A stretch of 64,000 nucleotides of DNA from WHSW01 sp963749365 (GTDB lineage: Bacteria; Actinomycetota; Thermoleophilia; Solirubrobacterales; 70-9), in NCBI GenBank assembly GCA_963749365.1, contig CAVVME010000003.1:434001-498000 (forward strand), in the 5' to 3' direction. Within the stretch, counting starts at the first letter, position 1. Each line of letters begins with the position of its first letter. The position numbers were made by a program, and so were the translations under genes. Shown in pieces: positions 56,885 through 64,000 of the stretch. The notes under the pieces were generated by a model. The model saw nothing but the letters and a program-made list of their open reading frames with translations, was not told where the DNA came from and searched no databases.

Positions 56885-58167
56885 CGCTTCGCCCTCGCTC
56901 TCGCCGACTCGCCGTGGACCGGAAAGCCCTCCGCGTCCGCGACCGCGGACACGTGCGGGCTCAATTCTCGCGCGGCTGACGACGGCACGCTGACGACGGA
57001 GGTCCTGCGCATGAACGCTCCCGGACCCAGCGGGCCTCCGAATCGCGCCGCGCCCGTGGTCGGCAGCACGTGGTTCGACCCCGCCGCGTAGTCGCCGAAC
57101 GCCGTCGCCCCGCCTGTGCCGACGAAGACGCAGCCCGCGATCCTGCCTCGCGCGGCTGCAGCGTCGGCCCCCGTGTAGGCGAGCTCGAGATGCTCGGGCG
57201 CGAACGCATCGGCGAGGCTGAGCGAGAGCTCGAGCCCCGGCGCGACGACGAGCGCCAGCGCGGCCGCGCTCACGGTCGGCCGTTCGGCGGCGAGCTCGGT
57301 GACCCGCTCGCCGATCCGGTCGAGCAGCGCGCCGTCGTGCGAGACCACGACCAGCAGGCTCTCCTCGCCGTGCTCGGCCTGTGCGCAGAGGTCGAGCGCG
57401 ATCCACTCGGGGTCGGCGGTCCCGCCGGCCACCACCAGCAGCTCGCTCGGCCCGGCGAGCCCCTCGATCCCGACCCGGCCGGCGAGCCGGCGCTTGGCCT
57501 CGGTCACGTACCGGTTGCCCGGTCCGACGACGACATCGACCGCGGGCACGCTCTCGGTGCCAAGGGCGAGCGCCGCGATCGCCTGCGCGCCTCCGATCGC
57601 GTAGACCTCGTCGATCTCGGCAAGCGCGCACGCGGCCAGCACCGCCGGGCTCGGTCGTCCGCCCGCGCCGGGCGGCGAGGCGACCGCGATCCGCGTCACG
57701 CCCGCCACCTTCGCCGGCAGACAGCACATCAGCACCGATGACGGGTAGGCGGCCTTGCCACCGGGCGCGTAGACGCCGGCCGCCGCCACGGGCGCGTGCA
57801 CGACCTCTACCCGCTGCCCCTGCTCGAGCTCAGCCGTCGCGGCCCGCTCGAGGGCGGCGAGCTCGGCGCGCGCGACCGCGGTGACGTTGACCGCGGCGAC
57901 GCGCAGGCCCTCGCGGACCGCGGGCTCGAGCAGCCCCGGCGCGGCTGCGACCGCCTCGGGATCGACCCGCAGCGCCTCCGGGGCCGGCTCGCCGAGCTGC
58001 TCGGAGACCGCTCGCACCCCCGCGTCGCCGTGCTCTCGGACCCGGTCGACGATCGCCGCGACCGCGTCGCCGACGTCCTCGAGTCGCGGTGTGAGCGCCC
58101 GCAACCGCGTGGCGATCGCCGCGGCGTCGGCCCCATCCCACTCGAACCGCTCGATTCGCGGCGTCAC
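56881..58167 (-). CDS. hisD: Histidinol dehydrogenase
   Basis: Two-step NAD-dependent oxidation of histidinol to histidine, zinc-dependent. The 428-aa protein has the central APGGKAAYPSSVLMCCLPAKVAGV, EIDEVYAIGGAQAIAALALGTESVP, VDVVVGPGNRYV and the zinc/catalytic region LCAQAEHGEESLLVVVSHD, then FAPEHLEL. It overlaps hisG and hisB by 4 bp each. Length is typical. Confidence 0.96.
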   Translation of the reverse strand: MTPRIERFEWDGADAAAIATRLRALTPRLEDVGDAVAAIVDRVREHGDAGVRAVSEQLGEPAPEALRVDPEAVAAAPGLLEPAVREGLRVAAVNVTAVARAELAALERAATAELEQGQRVEVVHAPVAAAGVYAPGGKAAYPSSVLMCCLPAKVAGVTRIAVASPPGAGGRPSPAVLAACALAEIDEVYAIGGAQAIAALALGTESVPAVDVVVGPGNRYVTEAKRRLAGRVGIEGLAGPSELLVVAGGTADPEWIALDLCAQAEHGEESLLVVVSHDGALLDRIGERVTELAAERPTVSAAALALVVAPGLELSLSLADAFAPEHLELAYTGADAAAARGRIAGCVFVGTGGATAFGDYAAGSNHVLPTTGAARFGGPLGPGAFMRRTSVVSVPSSAARELSPHVSAVADAEGFPVHGESARARAKR

Positions 58168-58847
58168 CGGGTCGCCACCCGCAGCCGCTCCGTCAGGGCA
58201 TCGATCTCGGCCGCCCGGAGCTTGTGGGCGACCCGGTTGGCGATCAGGCGCGCGCTGCAGGTCGCGATCTCCTCGCGGACCTCGAGGTCGTTCTCGGCCA
58301 GGGTCCGCCCGCTGTCGACGAGATCGACGATCCCCTCCGCCAGGCCGGTGAGCGGCGCCAGCTCGACCGAGCCCTTGACCTCGATCAACTCGACCTGACG
58401 CCCGCTGCGCTCGAAGTAGCGCTCGGCGGTGCGCGGGTACTTGGTCGCGATCCGCATCGCGCCCAGCCGGCGCTCGGACTCGCCCGGGCGCCCGTCTCCC
58501 CGGCGGCAGGCGAGCACCATCCGGCAGCGCCCGAAACCGAGTTCGAGCAGCTCATAGACGGCGCGGTCGCGCTGCTCGTCGAGCACGTCCTTGCCGGTGA
58601 TCCCGAGGTCGGCGGCGCCCGCCTCGACGTAGGTCGGCACGTCGGAAGGCCGCATGGTTACAAGCGTCAGCTCGCCGGCCTCGAAGACCAGCGCCCGCGA
58701 GTCCCCGCGCGGCGCGGCGGTCTCGATCCCGATCGCGTCGAGCAGATCGAGGGCGCCCTCGTACAGCGCCCCTCTCGGAATCGCCAGCTTCAGCCTCGGA
58801 TCATCGTCGGCTCGGGTGGCGTGGGCGAACCCTGCGGCGCCCCTCAC
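58164..58847 (-). CDS. hisG: ATP phosphoribosyltransferase, short-form catalytic subunit
   Basis: First step of histidine synthesis, joining PRPP and ATP. The 227-aa protein is the short HisG type, lacking the C-terminal ACT-like regulatory domain, and so needs HisZ. Visible are LKLAIPRGALYEGALDLL, ADLGITGKDVLDE, RIATKYPRTAERYF and the PRPP-binding EVKGSVELAPLTGLAEGIVDLVDSGRTLAENDL. The N-terminal extension (about 17 residues) before LKLAIPRG is unusual. The GTG at 58847 overlaps the hisZ stop (GTGA). Confidence 0.95.
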   Translation of the reverse strand: MRGAAGFAHATRADDDPRLKLAIPRGALYEGALDLLDAIGIETAAPRGDSRALVFEAGELTLVTMRPSDVPTYVEAGAADLGITGKDVLDEQRDRAVYELLELGFGRCRMVLACRRGDGRPGESERRLGAMRIATKYPRTAERYFERSGRQVELIEVKGSVELAPLTGLAEGIVDLVDSGRTLAENDLEVREEIATCSARLIANRVAHKLRAAEIDALTERLRVATR

Positions 58848-59821
58848 TCGACTCCCTCCTCGGCCTGGGCGATGTGGACCCGCTCGAGATAGAGGGCGAA
58901 GCCGGCCGCCGGCAGCGGTCGACCGAATCGACCCATGAGCTCGTCGTACCGGCCGCCGCCGCCGAGCACGTGGCCGAGCGCGGGGTCATAGACCTCGAGG
59001 ATGGCGCCTGTGTAGTAGCCGAGGTCGCGGAGCAGGCCGAGGTCGAGCTGGACCCGGTCGGCGACCCCGCGCGAGCGCAGCGCCTCGACCATCTCCTCGA
59101 GACGGCCCGTTGCCCGTTCGGTCGCTACCCCGCCGAGCGCCCGCGCCTGCTCGATCACCTCCGGCCCCCCGCGCAGGCCCGGGATCCGCCGCAGGGTCTC
59201 GCGTTCGGCAGCGGACAGGTCGACTCGGGCGAGCTCAGCCTCGAGGCCGACCAGGTCATGGGTCGCGAGGCAGCCGAGCAGGAGCTCACGCGCCTCCGCG
59301 TCGATCTCGAGCTCCTCGAGGAGCTGGCGGTAGAGGTCGGCGTCGCCGAGGCCGATCACGGCCCGCGTCAGGCCGGCGGCGTCGAGCGCCGCAGCGAGCA
59401 CCTCGACTACCTCAGCGGTGCCGTCCGGCGCCGTGACCCCGACCAGCTCGACCCCGGCCTGCGTGAACTCGCGCATCTGGCCGCGCTGCGGCCGCACCGA
59501 CCGGTACGCCCGCGCCAGGTAGCAGAGCCGGAACGGCGGCTCCGCGCCCGCGTAGCGGTTGGCGATCAGGCGCGCGATCGGGACCGTCATGTCCGAGCGC
59601 ATCGCCAGCAGCTCGCCGCGCTCGTCGAAGAACCGGTAAGCCGGCGCAGCCCCCTCCTCGTCGCCGCGCGCCAGCACCTCCTCGTACTCGATCGTCGGCG
59701 TCGCCACCTCCCCGTAGCCGAAGCGCTCAAAGGCCTCGACCAGCGCCACCGAGAGCCTGCGCAGCTCCCGCATCTCGTCCGGCAGGATGTCCCTGGTCCC
59801 AGGGGGTATCGGATGAGTCAT
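58844..59821 (-). CDS. hisZ: ATP phosphoribosyltransferase regulatory subunit HisZ
   Basis: A histidyl-tRNA synthetase paralogue that forms the hetero-octameric HisGZ complex and mediates histidine feedback. The 325-aa protein starts IPPGTRDILPDEM, with a class II core (YRFFDERGELLAMRSDMTVPIARLIA, YLARAYRSVRPQRGQMREFTQAGVELVG) and the late GYYTGAILEVYDP and GGGGRYDELMGRFG. The anticodon-binding domain of HisS is missing, which separates HisZ from HisS. Adjacency to short HisG confirms the call. Confidence 0.94.
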   Translation of the reverse strand: MTHPIPPGTRDILPDEMRELRRLSVALVEAFERFGYGEVATPTIEYEEVLARGDEEGAAPAYRFFDERGELLAMRSDMTVPIARLIANRYAGAEPPFRLCYLARAYRSVRPQRGQMREFTQAGVELVGVTAPDGTAEVVEVLAAALDAAGLTRAVIGLGDADLYRQLLEELEIDAEARELLLGCLATHDLVGLEAELARVDLSAAERETLRRIPGLRGGPEVIEQARALGGVATERATGRLEEMVEALRSRGVADRVQLDLGLLRDLGYYTGAILEVYDPALGHVLGGGGRYDELMGRFGRPLPAAGFALYLERVHIAQAEEGVE

Positions 59822-59878
59822 CAGTTGTCCCGGAATAGGTCGAAGTGGCGAACGGCGGCGAAAACCGAGCAGTCCGCC

Positions 59879-61180
<1,302 letters not shown>

Positions 61181-61188
61181 CGGGTGGC

Positions 61189-61195
61189 TAGGGTA
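61189..61195. promoter_or_regulatory. Overlapping divergent -10-like boxes (murA / HD protein)
   Basis: TAGGGTA gives TAGGGT on the plus strand (61189-61194, 13 nt before ATG 61208) and TACCCT on the minus strand (61195-61190, 9 nt before the murA ATG at 61180). Five bases are shared. The gap between starts is 27 bp. It would place control of murA and the HD gene in one element. Confidence 0.42.
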
Positions 61196-61207
61196 GACCA
61201 CGCTTAG

Positions 61208-61804
61208 ATGGTCGAGCCGACGCGGGATGACGCCTGGCACCTGGTCAGCGAGTGGGTCAGCGCCGACTCGCTGCGCAAGCACCTGCTCGGGGTCGAAGCG
61301 GCGATGCGCGCCTACGCGCGGCGCTTCGGCGACGACGAGGAGCTGTGGGGGGTCACCGGCCTGGTCCACGACCTCGACTACGAGCGCTTCCCCGATCTCG
61401 ACGACGCCGAGAACGGGCACCCGCGCAGCGCCCTGCGCCTGTTCGCCGAGCTCGACTGGCCGCCGGAGCTGATCGACGCCGTCGCCGGCCACGCGACCTT
61501 CCTCGGCGTCCCGCGCGAGACCCCGATGGCGAAGACCCTGTTCGCCGTCGACGAGCTCTCCGGGTTCATCGCCGCCTGCGCCCTGGTCCGTCCGACCGGG
61601 ATCGAGGGGCTGGCGCCGAAGTCGGTGCGCAAGAAGCTCAAGCAGCCCTCGTTCGCCGCCGGCGTCAACCGCGAGGAGGTGCGCCAGGGTGCGGCTGAGC
61701 TCGGGATCGAGTTCGACGAGCACGTCGCCTTCGTGATCGCGGCGATGGCCGAGCGCGCCGACGAGCTCGGGCTCGCGCCCCGCGAGGCCGGGCCGAGCGG
61801 ATGA
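61208..61804 (+). CDS. HD-domain protein
   Basis: A 198-aa soluble protein with a single HD-type metal phosphohydrolase domain. The first His is probably in SLRKHLLGVE, the HD pair is H54-D55 in TGLVHDLDYERFPD, and a later His is in AVAGHATFLG. The C-terminal half has KSVRKKLKQPSFAAGVNREEV, a helical feature common to HDIG proteins of this size. The nucleotide or phosphoester substrate is unknown. It is co-translated with the following hydrolase (ATGA overlap) and divergent from murA. Confidence 0.87.
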   Translation: MVEPTRDDAWHLVSEWVSADSLRKHLLGVEAAMRAYARRFGDDEELWGVTGLVHDLDYERFPDLDDAENGHPRSALRLFAELDWPPELIDAVAGHATFLGVPRETPMAKTLFAVDELSGFIAACALVRPTGIEGLAPKSVRKKLKQPSFAAGVNREEVRQGAAELGIEFDEHVAFVIAAMAERADELGLAPREAGPSG

Positions 61805-62829
61805 AACGCCGCTGGAAGGTCCTGATCGGCCTCCTGCTCGCGCTCGCCGGCCTGCTGGCGCTGAACACGATCATCGTCGACGGCGAGACCAAGGAGGCCG
61901 AGGTGACGATCGAGGGCGGCGAGATCCTCGGGCTGCCCGGCGGCGAGCTGCAGGTGCTCGACGGTGGCGGGCCGGGGCCCGCCGGCAACTCCCCGCAAGC
62001 CAACCCGCCGATCGTGCTCCTTCACTGCTACGCGTGCTCGCTGCACTGGTGGGACCGGATCACGCCGATCCTCGCCCAGCGCCACCGGGTGATCCGGATC
62101 GACCTGCTCGGACACGGAGGCTCACAGAAGCCCTCGAGCGGCTATGAGATCACGAACCAGGCGGCGCTCGTCGGTGCCGCGCTCGACCGGCTCGAGGTCC
62201 AGGGCGCGATCGTCGTCGGCCATTCGATGGGCTTCTCCGTCGCCACGGCGCTCGCCGAGCAGTCGACGCAACTCGTGGATCGCCTGGTCAACATCGACGA
62301 GGGGCCGAACGAGGATGCGTGCTCGCTGCCGACCCTCGCCGAGCTCGGATACGCGCCGGTGATCGGCCAGGCGATCTGGCGCCTGACCCCCGACTTCCTC
62401 GTCGACGACGGCTACGCGCGGGCGTTCGCGCCCGACTACGACCTCGCCGCCGGGTTCCCGAATCCGGATCAGGTGGTCGACGACTTCCGGGCGATGACCT
62501 ACACCTCGTTTCGCGAAGCAGAGCGCGAGACCGCCGAGTTCGTCGAGGAGCGGCCGCTGAACGAGCGGCTCCAGGCGGTGCCGGTGCCGCTGCTCTCGAT
62601 CTTCGGCACCGAGGACCAGCTCTGCGACCCCGAGGCGTCCCAGGCGGCTTACGAAACGGTGCCCGGCGCCCGCCTCGCCGAGGTCAAGGGCGCCGGCCAC
62701 TCGCCGAACGTCGAGAAGCCCCGCGAGACCGCCGCCCTGATCGAGGAGTTCGCCGCCGACGCCGGCGACGACTCGATCCCGCCACCACCGAGGAACGTCG
62801 GGCAGAAGTCCGGGGACAGGAAGCAGTAA
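61801..62829 (+). CDS. Membrane-anchored alpha/beta hydrolase
   Basis: A 342-aa protein with a signal anchor helix at about 7-25 and the catalytic domain outside or at the membrane surface. Strands IVLLHCYACSLHWWDR (oxyanion hole) and RIDLLGHGGSQKP precede the nucleophile elbow GHSMG with Ser 142. The acid is in IFGTEDQLCDP and the catalytic His in GAGHSPNVEKP. It resembles haloalkane-dehalogenase/esterase-type hydrolases. The substrate is unknown. It overlaps the HD gene by 4 bp. Confidence 0.87.
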   Translation: MKRRWKVLIGLLLALAGLLALNTIIVDGETKEAEVTIEGGEILGLPGGELQVLDGGGPGPAGNSPQANPPIVLLHCYACSLHWWDRITPILAQRHRVIRIDLLGHGGSQKPSSGYEITNQAALVGAALDRLEVQGAIVVGHSMGFSVATALAEQSTQLVDRLVNIDEGPNEDACSLPTLAELGYAPVIGQAIWRLTPDFLVDDGYARAFAPDYDLAAGFPNPDQVVDDFRAMTYTSFREAERETAEFVEERPLNERLQAVPVPLLSIFGTEDQLCDPEASQAAYETVPGARLAEVKGAGHSPNVEKPRETAALIEEFAADAGDDSIPPPPRNVGQKSGDRKQ

Positions 62830-62846
62830 GCGCCTACAGGCGACGC

Positions 62847-63176
62847 CTATTGCCAGCGACCGCCGGCTTTGGCCCAAGCTGAGAGATGATCCACGGAGCA
62901 GAAGTCGTCGGGCACCCGGTGGTCACCGCGGTGGCGGACCGCGAGCACGTAGACGTCGTCGAGGGCCGCTTCGCAGTGCGCGCAGATTCGCGGCGGCGGG
63001 TCGAGGTCGAGCGGCTCGGCGAGCCCTCCCGGCTCCCAGTGGGCGCCCTGGATCGCCCACGGAACAACGTGCTCGAGGCGGCAGAAGACGGCGCGGCGCT
63101 CCCCCGCCGGCTCGTAGACCCGAAAGCCGTCGTCGGCCGCGACGCCCTCACCGCACCACGAGCAGCGCTCATTCAT
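62847..63176 (-). CDS. Small putative zinc-binding protein, 109 aa
   Basis: I do not recognise the family. There are two Cys pairs, CSWC (5-8) near the start and CAHC in the middle (about 65-68), plus single Cys in AVFCRLEH and DDFCSVDH. These could form one or two zinc sites, with two His after the single Cys. The pattern CxxC...FCxxxH repeated twice suggests internal duplication (VFCRLEHVVPWA and DFCSVDHLSAWA). It is soluble, with no signal peptide. It diverges from the dehydrogenase with 20 bp between. Confidence 0.7.
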   Translation of the reverse strand: MNERCSWCGEGVAADDGFRVYEPAGERRAVFCRLEHVVPWAIQGAHWEPGGLAEPLDLDPPPRICAHCEAALDDVYVLAVRHRGDHRVPDDFCSVDHLSAWAKAGGRWQ

Positions 63177-63196
63177 GCGGATAGATTCCGAAACCC

Positions 63197-64000
63197 ATGG
63201 CTTCGCTGAGGATAGTCGCGCTCGAGGGCGACCAGACCGGCCAGGAGCTGCTCGAGCAGGCGCTGCGGGTGCTCGACCCGGCGCTGCTCGGGACCGAGCT
63301 CGAGATCATCCGCTTCGACCTCTCGCTCGCGAACCGGCGCGCGACCGAGAACCGGGTTTGCGCCGAGGCCGCGGAGGCGATGCTCGAGACCGGATTCGGG
63401 ATCAAGGCCGCGACGATCACCCCGGAGGGCGCCGACGACGTCGGCAGCCCGAACCGGATCCTGCGCGAAGCGATCGGCGGCAAGGTGATCGTCCGCACCG
63501 GGCGCCGGATCCCGGGCGTGACCCCGGTCGCCGGCATTCACCACCCGATCTCGGTCTGCCGGATGGCGGTCGGCGACGCCTACGGCGCGAAGGAGAGCCG
63601 TGAGGCGGAGGGCGACGACGAGATCGCCTTGCGAGTGGAGCGCATCCGCCGCTCGGACTGCCGAGCCGTGGCCGAGTACTCGTTTCGCGAGGCGGCACGG
63701 ATCGGCGGCAAGGTCTACGGCGGGCCGAAATGGACGGTCAGCCCGGTCTACGAAGGGATGCTGAAGGAGGAGATCGACGCGGCCGCCGAGCGTCATCCCG
63801 AGGTCGTCTACGAGCCGGTGCTGATCGACGCGATGCTCGCCGGCCTGATCGGCGGCGCCGTCACCGACGCCCTCGTGATCCCGTGCCTGAACCGCGACGG
63901 CGACCTGCTCTCAGACCTCGTCCTGCCGCTGTTCGGCTCGATCGCCGGCGCGGAGTCGGTCCTGCTGGCGCTCGACCCCGAGCTGCGCCCGCTGGTCGCG
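63197..64000 (+). CDS. Isocitrate/isopropylmalate-family dehydrogenase (3' truncated)
   Basis: An open frame of 268 codons running off the right edge. It starts SLRIVALEGDQTGQELLEQALRVLD, like the GDGIG.E start of ICDH/IPMDH, and has GIKAATITPEG and NRILREAIGGKVIVRTG. The metal/substrate region WTVSPVYEGMLKEEIDAAAE and VLIDAMLAGLI is followed by the NADP-loop-like DGDLLSDLVLPLFGSIAGAES. The usual NTE(G) and NLYGDI motifs are altered (NRDGDLLSD), so the substrate may not be isocitrate or isopropylmalate. A TAGATT box (63182-63187) lies 9 nt before the ATG. Confidence 0.82.
   Translation, partial: MASLRIVALEGDQTGQELLEQALRVLDPALLGTELEIIRFDLSLANRRATENRVCAEAAEAMLETGFGIKAATITPEGADDVGSPNRILREAIGGKVIVRTGRRIPGVTPVAGIHHPISVCRMAVGDAYGAKESREAEGDDEIALRVERIRRSDCRAVAEYSFREAARIGGKVYGGPKWTVSPVYEGMLKEEIDAAAERHPEVVYEPVLIDAMLAGLIGGAVTDALVIPCLNRDGDLLSDLVLPLFGSIAGAESVLLALDPELRPLVA

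Overview
The window is 64 kb of very GC-rich bacterial chromosome with tightly packed genes, many 4-bp start/stop overlaps (ATGA, GTGA, TTGA) and frequent GTG or TTG starts. Gene content points to an actinobacterium, most likely class Thermoleophilia (Solirubrobacterales-like). The evidence is a MurT/GatD lipid II amidation pair, SepF, a garA-ftsR-type cluster with an RsiG-like anti-sigma gene, a WS/DGAT acyltransferase, a BTAD regulator, DUF3052, and a Lys/Cys-rich C-terminal repeat domain that I associate with this group. The class assignment is inference. I see no rRNA, tRNA, CRISPR array, insertion sequence or prophage.

Layout. 0-8 kb: dut, then a minus-strand wall and lipid cluster (lipid kinase, murT, a methyltransferase, gatD), then a plus-strand run of PPIase, peroxiredoxin, HAD phosphatase and hydrolase. 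8-23 kb: housekeeping and accessory genes, including an FMO-like oxidase, CnoX-type thioredoxin plus CcdA, WS/DGAT, a two-helix-pore ion channel, a GH3 glycosidase, a secreted HExxH protein, nadE and a membrane RskA-like protein. 23-31 kb: a minus-strand block ispG, proS, pgsA-like, rsiG-like, garA-like, ftsR-like, SRPBCC and FAD oxidase. 31-35 kb: a broken lamin-tail gene, a DUF559 gene and an acyl-CoA ligase. 34.7-46.5 kb: rseP, dxr, then plus-strand nfo and a 1136-aa BTAD / membrane / propeller / solute-binding fusion, then cdsA, uppS, frr, pyrH, tsf, rpsB. 46.5-50.8 kb: rluD-like, lspA, yggT, proC, sepF, yggS, pgeF. 50.8-53.8 kb: DCC protein, CCA-adding enzyme family member, PQQ-propeller protein. 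53.8-61.2 kb: murA, hisZ, hisG, hisD, hisB, hisH, hisA, an 82-aa ORF and hisF. The right edge holds an HD protein, a hydrolase, a zinc-ribbon protein and the start of an isocitrate/isopropylmalate-family dehydrogenase.

How it fits together. Cell-envelope supply is the main theme: isoprenoids (dxr, ispG, uppS), phospholipid (cdsA, pgsA-like), peptidoglycan (murA, murT/gatD), lipoprotein and membrane proteolysis (lspA, rseP) and division (sepF). The usual chain rpsB-tsf-pyrH-frr-uppS-cdsA-dxr-rseP-ispG-proS is present in order but split by two accessory insertions, and the most unusual genes lie in those gaps. Many transcription units have a TAnnnT box only 6-10 nt before the start codon, which suggests widespread leaderless transcription. 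At several divergent gene pairs the two boxes overlap.

Most notable: the BTAD membrane fusion at 38.4-41.8 kb; an RsiG-like protein carrying almost the whole c-di-GMP-binding signature beside a zinc-ribbon GarA-like FHA protein; overlapping divergent -10 boxes; a MurA with Asp in place of the catalytic Cys; and a methyltransferase wedged between murT and gatD.
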